Positions 33,592-43,406 of a DNA stretch of 64,000 nucleotides are shown here, piece by piece. Each line of letters opens with the position of its first letter. The first letter of the stretch is position 1. Source of the stretch: 13-2-20CM-66-19 sp963760225 (lineage in GTDB: Bacteria > Pseudomonadota > Gammaproteobacteria > Steroidobacterales > Steroidobacteraceae); NCBI GenBank assembly GCA_963760225.1, contig CAVXCD010000003.1, positions 620,001 to 684,000 on the forward strand, given 5' to 3'. The notes under the pieces are model-generated. The model was not told where the DNA came from. It worked only from the letters and a program-made list of their open reading frames with translations, and did not search any database. The position numbers and the translations under genes were made by a program.

Positions 33592-34524
33592 GTGCGTGCG
33601 CTCATCGCGCACGGCGCCGTACGCCTCACCCGCGCGCGGGTGTTCTTCGGGCACGGCACCGACAACGCCTGGGACGAGGCCGCCGCGCTGGTGCTGCACG
33701 CGCTGCGCCTGCCGCTGCGTGACGGGCCGGCGGTGTATGGCCGCCGCGTCGGCGTGCGCGCGCAGCGCAGTGCGCAGCAGCTGCTGTCGCGGCGCATCCG
33801 CGAGCGCATCCCGGCGGCCTACCTCACCGGGATCGCCTGGTTCGCGGGTGCACGGCTGCACGTCGACACGCGCGTGCTGGTGCCGCGTTCGCCGCTGGCG
33901 GAGCTCATCGAGCGCGGGTTTGCGCCCTGGATCGACCCGCGCCGCGTGCGCCGCGTGCTCGACCTGGGCACCGGCTCGGGGTGCATCGCGATCGCCTGCG
34001 CCCGCATGCTGCCCGCGGCGCGCGTCGATGCGCTCGATATCTCACCGGCGGCGCTCGCGGTGGCGCGCGGCAACGTGCGCCGCCTGCGTCTGCAGCGGCG
34101 CGTGCGGCTGCTCAGATCGGATCACTTCAGCGCCCTCGGCCGCGCCAGCTACGATATCATCGTGGCGAATCCGCCCTACGTGGGCAGCCGCGAGCTCGAG
34201 GCGCTGCCGCCGGAGTACCGTCACGAGCCGCGCCTGGCATTGGCGGCGGGGCGCTCCGGGCTCGATTCGGTGCGCGTTATTCTCAGGGACGCGGCGCGGC
34301 ACCTGCGGCCGCGCGGGCTGCTCATCGTCGAGGTGGGCAACACCGAACGGGCAGTGCGGCGTGCCTGGCCGCAGCTGCCGTTCGTGTGGCTCGAATTCGC
34401 GCGCGGCGGCGGCGGGGTGTTCCTGCTCACGCGCGAGCAACTGCAGCAGCGCCGCGGCGCTGCGAGGTCCAACGGCACAGCAGCAACATGTCGGGCAACA
34501 CGATCGGCAGACTGTTTACGGTAA
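33592..34524 (+). CDS. prmB: Ribosomal protein uL3 N5-glutamine methyltransferase
   Basis: Methylates a glutamine of ribosomal protein L3. The start at GTG 33592 gives 310 residues, equal to E. coli PrmB. An ATG at 33490, whose codon overlaps the sco start on the other strand, would add 34 Arg/Ala-rich residues without homology. Family marks are FFGHGTDNAWDEAAALV, LVPRSPLAELIE, the SAM motif LDLGTGSGCIAI and the catalytic NPPYVG. The last 12 codons overlap aroC by 37 bases, an unusually long overlap. Confidence 0.93.
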   Translation: MRALIAHGAVRLTRARVFFGHGTDNAWDEAAALVLHALRLPLRDGPAVYGRRVGVRAQRSAQQLLSRRIRERIPAAYLTGIAWFAGARLHVDTRVLVPRSPLAELIERGFAPWIDPRRVRRVLDLGTGSGCIAIACARMLPAARVDALDISPAALAVARGNVRRLRLQRRVRLLRSDHFSALGRASYDIIVANPPYVGSRELEALPPEYRHEPRLALAAGRSGLDSVRVILRDAARHLRPRGLLIVEVGNTERAVRRAWPQLPFVWLEFARGGGGVFLLTREQLQQRRGAARSNGTAATCRATRSADCLR

Positions 34525-35588
34525 CCACGTTCGGCGAGAGCCACGGACCGGCGATGGGTTGCATCGTCGACGGCTGCCCGCCGGGCCTGGCGCTGAGCGA
34601 GGCGGATGTGCAGCAGGACGTCGACCGTCGCCGTACCGGCACCTCGCACTTCGTCAGCCAGCGCCGCGAAGCCGACCAGGTGCGCATCCTCTCGGGCGTG
34701 TTCGAGGGGCGCACCACCGGCACGCCGATCGGCATCCTCATCGAGAACACCGACGCGCGCCCGCGCGACTACGACAAGATCCGCGACCGTTTCCGCCCGG
34801 GTCACGCCGACTACACCTACACGCACAAGTACGGCGTGCGCGATTACCGCGGCGGCGGCCGCTCCTCGGCGCGCGAGACCGTGATGCGCACCGCCGCCGG
34901 GGCGATCGCCCGGCGCTACCTGGCCGAGCGCCTCGGCGTGCGCATCTACGGCTACCTGAGCCGGGTCGGCGCGCTCGAGCTCGAGCCGGTCGATCCGGCC
35001 TTTGCCTACCAGAATCCTTTCTTCTGCCCCGATCCGAGCCGCATCGCCGACATCGAGGCGCTGATCTGGCAGGTACGCGGCGCCGGGGACTCCATCGGCG
35101 CGCGCGTCACGGTCGTGGCGAGCGGCGTGCCCCCCGGACTCGGCGAGCCGGTGTTCGATCGGCTGGACGCCGACATTGCTCACGCGCTCATGGGCATCAA
35201 CGCGGTGAAGGCGGTGGAGCTCGGCGCCGGCGTGCTCGCCGCCGCGCAGCGCGGCAGCGAGCACCGCGATGAGCTCACGCCGACGGGCTTCTGCAGCAAC
35301 AACGCCGGCGGGGTGCTCGGCGGCATTTCCTCGGGCCAGGACGTGATCGCGCACCTGACGCTCAAGCCCACCTCGAGCATCCAGGTGCCCGCCCGCACGA
35401 TCGACACCGACGGCCAGCCGGTCGAGGTGGTGACGACCGGACGGCACGACCCGTGCGTCGGGCTGCGTGCCACGCCGATCGCCGAGGCGATGCTCGCCAT
35501 CGTGCTCATGGACCACTACCTGCGCCAGCGCGCGCAGAATGCCGACGTGCAGTGCACCACGCCGGATATCAGCGCGCGCCGTACCTGA
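34488..35588 (+). CDS. aroC: Chorismate synthase
   Basis: Last shikimate step: EPSP to chorismate, needing reduced FMN. 366 residues with SGNTIGRLFTVTTFGESHG at the N terminus, RPGHADYTYTHKYG, GGGRSSARETVMRTAAGA and the C-terminal TGRHDPCVGLRATPIAEAM. All catalytic His, Arg and Asp positions I can place are present. The start ATG 34488 lies inside the prmB tail, consistent with coupled translation. Confidence 0.97.
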   Translation: MSGNTIGRLFTVTTFGESHGPAMGCIVDGCPPGLALSEADVQQDVDRRRTGTSHFVSQRREADQVRILSGVFEGRTTGTPIGILIENTDARPRDYDKIRDRFRPGHADYTYTHKYGVRDYRGGGRSSARETVMRTAAGAIARRYLAERLGVRIYGYLSRVGALELEPVDPAFAYQNPFFCPDPSRIADIEALIWQVRGAGDSIGARVTVVASGVPPGLGEPVFDRLDADIAHALMGINAVKAVELGAGVLAAAQRGSEHRDELTPTGFCSNNAGGVLGGISSGQDVIAHLTLKPTSSIQVPARTIDTDGQPVEVVTTGRHDPCVGLRATPIAEAMLAIVLMDHYLRQRAQNADVQCTTPDISARRT

Positions 35589-35945
35589 CGTGAGCCGCGC
35601 CGCGTCAGCGCCGATTGGTCAAAAATGCGCCAGCCGTCACGTTTCCGGAGCCAGTACGGCGGGGTGGCGCAGGGCGCGGCGGACCGAGGCAGCGAAACGC
35701 GACACAGTTTATGTCGTGAGAATCCGTGAAGATCTCGCCCCTGACGGTAAGACTTAACGCATGGCTCATCGCCGAAAATCTACGCACGGGCGGCTTTGCC
35801 GACGACGTGCCCAGCGCGCGGCTTTGGCCTGTACGGCCTATTTAAGTTATATTGCCGCCGGATGCGGCGGGGGGTCGCAAGATATGGCCCATCCTTTTGT
35901 TTTCCATAGCCATTTTTATCCGATAATGCCTGCCGGGGGTTCCTG
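35589..35945 (+). other. aroC-fimV intergenic region
   Basis: 357 bases, AT-richer towards fimV. It holds the promoter described at 35824-35853 and then a leader of about 85 bases to the fimV ATG. A 61-codon open frame (35761-35946) is present but has no recognisable family or good ribosome site. In relatives asd-like genes often precede fimV; none is here. Confidence 0.5.
35824..35853 (+). promoter_or_regulatory. Probable sigma-70 promoter for fimV
   Basis: TTGGCC (35824-35829) and TATATT (35848-35853) are separated by 18 bases within a locally AT-rich patch (CTATTTAAGTTATATTG). The matches are 4/6 and 5/6. It is the strongest hexamer pair in the aroC-fimV gap, with a leader of about 85 bases. 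Confidence 0.5.
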
Positions 35946-38900
35946 ATGATCGCCAAACGCTCCGTCTGGGCGCTGGCCGTGCTGCTGGCGCTGCCGTCAG
36001 CCTCGTTCGCGCTCGGGCTCGGGGACATCCACCTGCTGTCGGCGCTCAACGCGCCGCTCGATGCGCAGATCGAGCTGCAGGACGTGTCGGCCGACGAGAT
36101 CAACACGGTGCAGGCATCGCTGGCATCGCGCGAGACCTTCGCGCGCTACGGGCTCGAATGGCCGGGTTATCTCGCCAACGTGCAGGTGCGCACCGCGCAC
36201 ACCAGCGACGGGCGCGCGGTCATCACGCTCAAGACGGTCGAACCGATCTCTGATCCTTTCATCACGGTGCTGGTCGAGGTGAACTGGTCGCGCGGACACC
36301 TGGTGCGCGAGTACACCATGCTGCTCGACCCGCCGATCTACGCCCCGGGTCAGTCGGCCGCCCCGCCGGTGAGCGTGGCCGCGAGCGGCACCGGCGCCAA
36401 AGAAGGCGCGATCGCCCGCAATTCCGAGGCCGGCGCAACGGCGCCGGCTGAGCCGCAGTCGGCCGCGACCCCAGCGCCCGCCGCGCCGTCGCGGAACCGG
36501 CTGCAAACGCCGCGCCCGCTGCAAACGCTGCATCCGCCGCAGGCAACGCCTCCGCTGAGAACCCTGCGCCGGCCGCCTCAGGCGGCGAGGCTGGCACGCA
36601 CGTCGTGCGCCGCGGCGAGACGCTTTCACGGATTGCCGCCGCTTCCGCGGGCGGGCGCGCCGACTCGCCCCAGGGGCGTAGCTGGATGCTCGCGATCTAC
36701 CAGGCGAATCCGCGCGCGTTCGATCAGAACATGAACCTGTTGCGCTCCGGCGCGGTGCTGCGCATGCCCGACGCCGCGACCGTGGCGGCGGTGCCCCCGG
36801 CGCAAGCCTCCGCCGAGATCCGCCGTCAGTACACCGCCTGGCGCGAAAGCGCAGGCAGCCAGGCACCGGCGGCGAGCGAGCCCGGCCGGCTGAAGCTGGT
36901 ACCACCCTCCTCAGGCGCCTCCGCCGGCACGACGCCCGCGGCCCCGAACGCAGACGCGACGGCGCTGCAGGGACGCGTGCACGATCTCGAGAGCCAGCTC
37001 GCCGATTCCAAGCGCCTGCTGGAGATGAAGAACGCTGAGCTCGCGCGCTTGCAGTCGCAGCTCGCCGCCAAGGAAGGCGCGGCTGCACCGCCGCCCGCGC
37101 AGGCCGCACCGCCTGCGGCCGAGACGCCGCCGGCCGCGACGCCGCCGGCCGCCACCGCCACCCCACCCGCTCCGCCCGCCGCTGCCCCGGTGGAGGAACA
37201 GCCGGCTGCGCCTGTCGCACCGCCGCCCGCCGTTAAAGCGGCGCCTCCGGTGCACCACGAGGCCCCGAGCGCCACAGGCGGCTCGCTGCTCGATACGCTC
37301 AAGAGCTACTGGTGGGTGCTGCTGCTGTTGCTGGCCGCCATCGGTGCCCTGATTGGCTCGCGCGCGCTGCGCTCGCGCCGCTCTTCTGAGTTCGACGATT
37401 CACTCGGACGGCTCGCCGTGGCCGGTGCCGCTGCGGCGGAGCCTGCCATCGGTGGTGGCCCGCGGTTCGAGTCCGATGCGATGCCTCCGGTGCGCGCCGT
37501 GCGCAGCGCGGCCGCACCGGCCGACACCGACTCCGCGTTCCTCGTCGAGGAGTCCGGCAGTCACGAGCGTCCGCGGCTGGGCGCCACCGGCGCACCGCCG
37601 GCTGCACCACGCCACGTGGCGAGCGACGAGACGATCAGCAGCGAGACCGCGATCAACCTGGACCAGGGCGATCCGCTCGCGGAAGCCGACTTTCACATGG
37701 CGTACGGCCTGTATGACCAGGCCGCCGACCTGATCCGCATCGCCATCAGCCGCGAGCCCACGCGCCGCGATCTGAAGCTCAAGCTCCTCGAGGTGTTCTT
37801 CGTCTGGGGCAACAAGGAGCAGTTCCTGCAGACGGCGCGCGAGCTGGCGGAGAGCCGCGCGGACGCCGCGCCCGGTGAATGGGAAAAGATCCTCATCATG
37901 GGCAAGCAGCTCGCCCCCGAGGATCCGTTGTTCGCCGGCGGTGGTGCGGTTACCGGCGCAGCTGCGGGCGGCGTCGATCTCGACCTCGAAGGCGGCCAGA
38001 GCCGCGTCGACTTCGATCTGCTCGGTGAGCCAGTCGCGGCCGATGCGCCGCAGGGGCTGGATCTGGACATCGGCTCGGCCGTCGGTGATGAGGCGGGCAC
38101 CGAGTCCACCACCAACGTCACCGACCAGAACGCGCAGCTTCTCGATTCGACCTTTTCGAGCACCACCGGCACCACGCGCCAGATGACCCAGCGCGTGCGC
38201 CCCTCAGGGGCTACCGGCGAGATGGAAGGTCCCACCGTCGAGCAGCCGGCACTTCCCACGGGGTCCGCTCCCACCGTGCGCCAGAAGCTCGAGACGGCGC
38301 TGCGTCAGAGCGGTCCCGAGCAGACCGCGGAGCTCGCCATCGATGACCTCGGGCTCGATGTGGGACAGATCGACACGGTCGACCAGCCCGGACCTGCCTC
38401 AGCCGCCAGCTCGACCCCGGATTCGCCCACGCTGGTGGCGGGTCTCGACGAGCAGTCGCGCCACGCGATGGAGGGCCGCCCGGGTAAGGACGGCACCGTG
38501 TCCACCGGCGCCTGGCAGTTCGATCAGAACGAGCTCGAGGCGGCGCTGACCCAAACGAGCCTCGCGGTGCCGGACGACCCGTCGGCCACCTCGCGTCTGG
38601 CCGCCCTCAAGGGGCACGCGCTCGACGTCGACGTCGGCGATGCCACCGGCAAGCACGTCCGCACCATGACCGACGTCGACCTGGACGTCGGCTCTGCCAC
38701 CGGCATGCATCCGGCCAACGGCACCGGCGGCCTTGACCTCGACGTGGGCACTGCGACAGTGCCGGACACCGCCTTCGCGGCGACGCAGAAGCTGTCCTCG
38801 GAAGACCTGGCACTGCCGGATCTCGAGCCCGTGACGATGAGCGAGGTGGGCACCAAGCTCGACCTCGCCCGCGCCTACATGGACATGGGCGATCCCGACG

Positions 38901-38992
38901 GCGCGCGCAACATCCTCGAGGAAGTGCTCAACGAAGGCTCGGCGGCGCAGAAGCAGGAAGCTCAGCGACTGATGGAATCGCTGCCCGGATAG
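35946..38992 (+). CDS. fimV: FimV-type peptidoglycan-binding polarity protein, with an apparent -1 frameshift
   Basis: Inner-membrane protein that organises the cell pole and type IV pilus assembly. The N-terminal part from ATG 35946 has a signal peptide and the FimV domain (LGLGDIHLLSALNAPLDAQI). It then passes into a Pro/Ala linker where the frame changes. The second part has the LysM domain (VVRRGETLSRIA to LLRSGAVLRMPD), a coiled coil, a Pro/Ala stretch, one membrane helix (YWWVLLLLLAAIGALIG), repeated acidic LDLDVG motifs and the C-terminal TPR cap LARAYMDMGDPDGARNILEEVL. Loss of one base near 36486-36491 accounts for the split; corrected length is about 1015 residues. truA follows. Confidence 0.88.
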
Positions 38993-39033
38993 CGCACCGC
39001 GCGCGCCCCGCCGCCCGACTGCAAGGCGCAGGC

Positions 39034-39828
39034 GTGGTCAGGATCGCCGTTGGCATCGAATACGACGGCAGCGCCTATGCCGGCTGGCAGTCACAGGCGC
39101 AGCTGCGCACGCTGCAGCAGGTCACCGAGCAGGCGCTGGCAGCCATTGCCGCCGAAGGGGTGAGCCTCACCTGCGCCGGCCGTACGGATGCGGGCGTGCA
39201 CGCGCTGGGCCAGGTGGCGCACTTCGACACCCACGCCGTGCGCAGCATGCGCAGCTGGGTGCTCGGCGCCAACAGCGCGCTGCCGGGGGATGTCAGCGTG
39301 TCGTGGGCGCTGCCGGTGCCGGCGCATTTTCACGCCCGCTTCTGCGCCGAAGCGCGCACCTACCGTTACCTCATCGTGAACCGCCTCGCCCGCCCGGCGC
39401 TGCTGCAGCAGCGGGCGGCGTGGGTGCACCGTCCCCTCGACCACGAGCGCATGGCAGAGGCCGCGCGCGCCCTGGTGGGCGAGCACGACTTCAGCGCCTT
39501 CCGGGCCGCCGGGTGCCAGGCCCGCTCCCCGGTGCGGCGCATGGAGCGCCTGAGCGTCGAGCGCCACGGCGAGCGGGTCGTCATCGAGGCGACCGCGAAC
39601 GCCTTTCTGCACCACATGATGCGCAATATCGCGGGGCTGCTCGTCGCCATCGGCAAGGGCAAGGCGCCGCCCGCCTGGGCGCACCAGGTGCTCGCCGGGC
39701 GCGACCGCACGCGCAGCGCGGCGACCGCCCCGGCCTGCGGCCTGTACCTGGTCTCGGTACGCTACCCCGCCGCCTTCGGGCTGCCGCTCCCGCCGGGCGC
39801 GCAAGCCAGCGGCGCCGATCGGCTATGA
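39034..39828 (+). CDS. truA: tRNA pseudouridine(38-40) synthase
   Basis: Isomerises uridines 38-40 in the anticodon stem-loop of many tRNAs. The 264-residue product starts at GTG 39034 (MVRIAVGIEYDGSAYAGWQ). The catalytic Asp lies in CAGRTDAGVHALGQVAHFDT, and FHARFCAEARTYRYLI and NAFLHHMMRNIAGLLVAIG follow. fimV-truA is the standard order. In many gammaproteobacteria trpF (and trpBA) separates truA from accD; here accD follows directly after 36 bases. Confidence 0.96.
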   Translation: MVRIAVGIEYDGSAYAGWQSQAQLRTLQQVTEQALAAIAAEGVSLTCAGRTDAGVHALGQVAHFDTHAVRSMRSWVLGANSALPGDVSVSWALPVPAHFHARFCAEARTYRYLIVNRLARPALLQQRAAWVHRPLDHERMAEAARALVGEHDFSAFRAAGCQARSPVRRMERLSVERHGERVVIEATANAFLHHMMRNIAGLLVAIGKGKAPPAWAHQVLAGRDRTRSAATAPACGLYLVSVRYPAAFGLPLPPGAQASGADRL

Positions 39829-39829
39829 T
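39820..39829 (+). promoter_or_regulatory. Candidate -10 element upstream of accD
   Basis: CGGCTATGAT (TATGAT 39824-39829, 5/6) lies at the very end of truA, 35 bases before the accD ATG. There is no good -35. It is listed because the same CGGCTAT string occurs before ribBA (3834) and within the folC end (42069), ahead of the dedD-like gene. Confidence 0.28.
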
Positions 39830-39864
39830 CGGGCTCTCGCACAACCACGCGCGCGGATCTGCCG

Positions 39865-40728
39865 ATGTCCTGGTTCGAGAAAATCATGCCCTCGCGCATC
39901 AAGACCGAGCGGCGCACGCGCTCGGTGCCCGAGGGGCTGTGGATCAAGTGCCCGGCCTGCGATGCGGTGCTGTACCGCGCGGAGCTCGAGCGCAACCTCT
40001 ATGTCTGCCCCAAGTGCAGCCATCACATGCGCATGGGTGCGCGCGAGCGGCTGGAGCGTTTTCTCGATCCGGACTCGGGCGCGGAGATCGGGGCGAGCAT
40101 CTCACCGGAGGATCCACTCAAATTCCGCGACAGCAAGCGCTACCGCGACCGCCTCGTCCAGGCGCAGAAGGCCACCGGCGAGAGCGATGCGCTGGTGGTG
40201 CTCGCCGGCACGCTGCACGCCCTGCCGATCGTGGCGTGCGCCTTCGAGTTCCAGTTCCTCGGCGGCTCGATGGGCTCGGTGGTCGGCGAGCGCTTCAAGC
40301 GCGGCACCGACTACTGCATCCAGGAGCGCCGCCCGTTCGTCTCCTTCTCCGCGAGCGGCGGGGCGCGCATGCAGGAGGCGCTGTACTCGCTGCTGCAGAT
40401 GGCCAAGACGGCCGCGTCGCTGTCGCGCCTGGCGCAGGCGCATCTGCCGTTCATCTCGGTGCTCACCGATCCGACGACCGGCGGTGTCTCGGCGAGTCTC
40501 GCGCTGCTCGGGGACCTCAACCTCGCCGAGCCGCGCGCGCTCATCGGCTTCGCCGGTCCGCGCGTCATCCAGCAGACGGTGCGCGAGACGCTGCCTGAAG
40601 GGTTCCAGCGCAGCGAGTTCCTGCTCGATCACGGCGCGATCGACATGATCGTCGACCGCCGCGAGATGCGCGACCGCATCGCGGCGCTGCTGCGGCTGCT
40701 GCTGAAGCTCCCGGCCGCCGCCGCCTGA
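39865..40728 (+). CDS. accD: Acetyl-CoA carboxylase carboxyltransferase subunit beta
   Basis: With AccA it transfers carboxyl from biotin to acetyl-CoA, the first committed step of fatty acid synthesis. 287 residues: an N-terminal zinc ribbon (WIKCPACDAVLY and VCPKCSHHMRMG, four Cys) then the crotonase-fold transferase (FEFQFLGGSMGSVVGERF, SASGGARMQEA, PTTGGVSASLALLGD). Zinc ligands and oxyanion glycine positions are present. It is followed by folC after 36 bases. Confidence 0.97.
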   Translation: MSWFEKIMPSRIKTERRTRSVPEGLWIKCPACDAVLYRAELERNLYVCPKCSHHMRMGARERLERFLDPDSGAEIGASISPEDPLKFRDSKRYRDRLVQAQKATGESDALVVLAGTLHALPIVACAFEFQFLGGSMGSVVGERFKRGTDYCIQERRPFVSFSASGGARMQEALYSLLQMAKTAASLSRLAQAHLPFISVLTDPTTGGVSASLALLGDLNLAEPRALIGFAGPRVIQQTVRETLPEGFQRSEFLLDHGAIDMIVDRREMRDRIAALLRLLLKLPAAAA

Positions 40729-40764
40729 CGGCGCGCGCCGCTCAACCTCCACCTGAGGGCGCCG

Positions 40765-42081
40765 ATGCGCACGCTCGCCGAGTGGCTGAGGCTGCAGGAG
40801 TCGGTGCATCCCAAGAGCATCGACATGGGGCTGGAGCGCGTCGCCAGCGTGGCGCGCACGCTCGGGGTCGCGGCGCCGCCGTTCGCCGTGATCACCGTCA
40901 GCGGCACCAACGGTAAAGGCTCGGTGGTCGCGCACCTCGCGGCGCTGCTCGGTGCGCTCGGCGCCCGCACCGGCATGTTCACCTCGCCGCACCTGCTGCG
41001 CTACAACGAGCGCATTCGCGTCGACGACAGCGAGGTGGCGGATGCGGAGCTCATCGACGTCTTCGAGCGCATCGAGGCGGCGCGCGGCACCACCACGCTC
41101 ACCTTCTTCGAATACAACACCCTGGCGGCACTGCTGATATTCGCCGCCAGGCAGGTGGACGTGGCGGTGCTCGAGGTGGGCCTGGGCGGGCGGCTCGATG
41201 CCACCAACCTGGTGGACGCCGACGTGGCGGTGCTCGTCTCGGTCGGCTTCGATCATCGCGACTGGCTCGGCGACACGCTCGAGCAGATCGGCGCCGAGAA
41301 GGCGGGGATATTCCGCCGCGACCGCCCCGCGGTGCTCGGCACCGCCGACCTGCCGGCCACGGTATTCGCGGCGGTGCACGAGCTCGGCGCGCGGGCCGTC
41401 GTGGCCGAACGCGACTTTCACTGGCGGCTGCACGGCGCCCGCTGGGACTACCAGGGCCTCGGGGTCGTGCTGGCCGACCTGCCGCCGCCGGCGCTCGCCG
41501 GCGCCATCCAGTATCGCAATGCCGCCACCGCGCTCGCGGCGCTCGAGTCGCTGCGCTTGGGGGCCGCGCGTACGCCGCTCGCGCGGCTGCGCGAGCGGCT
41601 CGGCGTGCTCGATGCGCGCGCCGCCGCGGCTGCCCTTACCGGGGTGCGTCTGGCGGGGCGCTTCCAGGTGGTGCCCGGCGCCGTGGAGTGGATTCTCGAC
41701 ATCGCGCACAACGAGCCGGCGGCGCGGGTGCTCGCCGCGCAGCTGGCACAGCGGCCGCTGCCGCGGCGTGCAGCCGGCGGGCGCGGGCTGACGTATGCGG
41801 TGATCGGCGTGCTCAGGGACAAGGACGCGGCGGGCATCGCTGCCGCGCTTGCCGACGTCATCGACCGCTGGATCGTGTGCGCACTGCCCGGCGAACGCGG
41901 GGAGAGCGCCGCGCAGCTCGCCGCGCGTCTGGCGTTGCCGAGCGGCAGCTTCGAGACCGCCGCCTCGGTGGAAGGCGGTTGCGAGCTGGCGCGCGCTGCC
42001 GCGCGCGCCGGCGATCGCGTGGTGGTGTGCGGCTCGGTGTACACCGTGGGACCGGCGCTGCGCTGGCTTCGGCTATACTAG
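40765..42081 (+). CDS. folC: Bifunctional dihydrofolate/folylpolyglutamate synthase
   Basis: Adds glutamate to dihydropteroate and extends folate polyglutamate tails. 438 residues in the Mur-ligase fold: P-loop VSGTNGKGSVVAHL, FTSPHLLRYNERIRV, VGLGGRLDATNLVD, FDHRDWLGDTLEQIGAEKAGIF and the C-terminal DIAHNEPA. The accD-folC-SPOR-cvpA-purF order is the conserved gammaproteobacterial one. Confidence 0.96.
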   Translation: MRTLAEWLRLQESVHPKSIDMGLERVASVARTLGVAAPPFAVITVSGTNGKGSVVAHLAALLGALGARTGMFTSPHLLRYNERIRVDDSEVADAELIDVFERIEAARGTTTLTFFEYNTLAALLIFAARQVDVAVLEVGLGGRLDATNLVDADVAVLVSVGFDHRDWLGDTLEQIGAEKAGIFRRDRPAVLGTADLPATVFAAVHELGARAVVAERDFHWRLHGARWDYQGLGVVLADLPPPALAGAIQYRNAATALAALESLRLGAARTPLARLRERLGVLDARAAAAALTGVRLAGRFQVVPGAVEWILDIAHNEPAARVLAAQLAQRPLPRRAAGGRGLTYAVIGVLRDKDAAGIAAALADVIDRWIVCALPGERGESAAQLAARLALPSGSFETAASVEGGCELARAAARAGDRVVVCGSVYTVGPALRWLRLY

Positions 42082-42166
42082 CGGCGCTAAGCGGCGCGGC
42101 CTGTGCCTGCGCTCGAAGCGCGCCGTCCGCCGTGTCTGGATTTCGCGCATTTCGTCCCCATCGTCG

Positions 42167-42802
42167 GTGCTCAAGGTGAAAGAACGGCTGACCGGCGCGA
42201 TCATTCTCGTGGCCCTGATCGTGTTGTTGGTGCCCGAGCTGCTGACCGGGCCGATCCGCACCAGCACACGGGCCGCAGCGGTGGCGTCGTCAGCCGAGGG
42301 ACCGCCATTACTCTCCTACACCATCAAGCTGGGGGACGATGCGCGCGCGCGCAGCGCGGCGCCCGCCGCGAGCGGTCCGGCCCAGCCGGCACCGCTGACG
42401 GCGAGCGCGGCCGCAGATCCCACCGGCACGGCGGCAGCGCCCGCGCCGGCGGCCGCGGCCACGACGCCCGTCGAGCCGGCGGCGCCTGCTGCGGCCACGA
42501 TGCCGCCCGCGCCGCCCGCGCCGGCAGCGCCGCCAGCGGCCGGGCCCGGCAGGAAAACCGCGGCCAGCGCGCCCGGCGCGGGCTGGGTGGTGCAGCTCGG
42601 CAGCTTCGCGAGCCACGCGAACGCCGAGCAGCTGGCGCGCAAGGTGCACGCGCAGGGCTTCACGGTGAGCGTGTCGCAGGGCAGCGGCGGGCGGCGACTG
42701 TACCGGGTGCGCGTCGGTCCGGTGGCGGATCACCCCGCGGCCGTGCAGCTCGCGCAGCGCCTGCGCGCGAGCGGCCACAGCGGCGCGATCGTGCCGCTCT
42801 AG
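42167..42802 (+). CDS. dedD: DedD-like SPOR-domain cell division protein
   Basis: Inner-membrane protein recruited to the septum through denuded glycan binding. About 211 residues: one N-terminal membrane helix (LTGAIILVALIVLLVPELL), a long Pro/Ala periplasmic linker, and a C-terminal SPOR domain (about 130-208; GWVVQLGSFASHANAEQLARKV, RLYRVRVGPVADH). The GTG at 42167 is used; a GTG at 42176 giving VKERLTGA is equally plausible, and the open frame further upstream overlaps folC. The position between folC and cvpA matches dedD in relatives. Confidence 0.85.
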   Translation: MLKVKERLTGAIILVALIVLLVPELLTGPIRTSTRAAAVASSAEGPPLLSYTIKLGDDARARSAAPAASGPAQPAPLTASAAADPTGTAAAPAPAAAATTPVEPAAPAAATMPPAPPAPAAPPAAGPGRKTAASAPGAGWVVQLGSFASHANAEQLARKVHAQGFTVSVSQGSGGRRLYRVRVGPVADHPAAVQLAQRLRASGHSGAIVPL

Positions 42803-42899
42803 GCGCAGCGGTGCCCGTGACGGGCTCCTCAGGCAACGCGGGCGGTGCTCTTGTACAATCCGCGCCGCGCACAACGACCGCGCTCACGACGAGCTTCGG

Positions 42900-43391
42900 A
42901 TGAACGCGACCGACTACGTGCTGATTGCCGCCATCCTGATTTCCGCCATCGTCGGTGCGGCCCGCGGCTTCCTGCGCGAAGCGGTCGGGGTCGCCTCCTG
43001 GATCATCGCGCTGTTCCTCGCCTGGCATTTCTCGACGCTGGTCGCGCCGCACCTCGGCGGGCTGCTGGCGGAGGCCGAAGTCCAGCCATGGGCAGCGCGG
43101 ATCATCATCGTAGTGCTGGTGCTGCTGCTCGGCGCCGTCGTGGGCGCAATGCTCGGGCACTTCGTACGGCTGTCGCTGTTCAGCGGTGTCGACCGGCTGC
43201 TCGGTTTCCTGTTCGGGCTGGTGCGCGGCCTGGTGCTGCTCGGGGTATTCGTCATCCTCGCGCAGCTGCTGCAGCTGCAGGGGGAGCGCTGGTGGCGCCA
43301 GTCCATACTGATCCCCTACGGCGAGACGGTCGCCAACGGGCTGCGGGTGCTGGTGGGCGAGGCGCGGGTGCGTTCGGGCGAGCAGGTATGA
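42900..43391 (+). CDS. cvpA: Colicin V production protein family, CvpA
   Basis: Integral membrane protein of uncertain role, linked to envelope homeostasis and cofactor for purF expression in relatives. 163 residues with four hydrophobic segments (about 5-25, 32-50, 65-90, 100-125) and the family start DYVLIAAILISAIVGAARGFLREA. The usual FDRLLGF-type loop reads SGVDRLLGFLFGLVRG. It is directly upstream of purF, 15 bases apart. A TACAAT hexamer at 42854-42859 could be a weak promoter. Confidence 0.93.
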   Translation: MNATDYVLIAAILISAIVGAARGFLREAVGVASWIIALFLAWHFSTLVAPHLGGLLAEAEVQPWAARIIIVVLVLLLGAVVGAMLGHFVRLSLFSGVDRLLGFLFGLVRGLVLLGVFVILAQLLQLQGERWWRQSILIPYGETVANGLRVLVGEARVRSGEQV

Positions 43392-43406
43392 GGAGCTGAA
43401 GCAGCT

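Noticed and set aside
35761..35946. 61-codon open frame upstream of fimV
   Set aside because: It covers the probable fimV promoter and leader, has no good ribosome site and no recognisable family.
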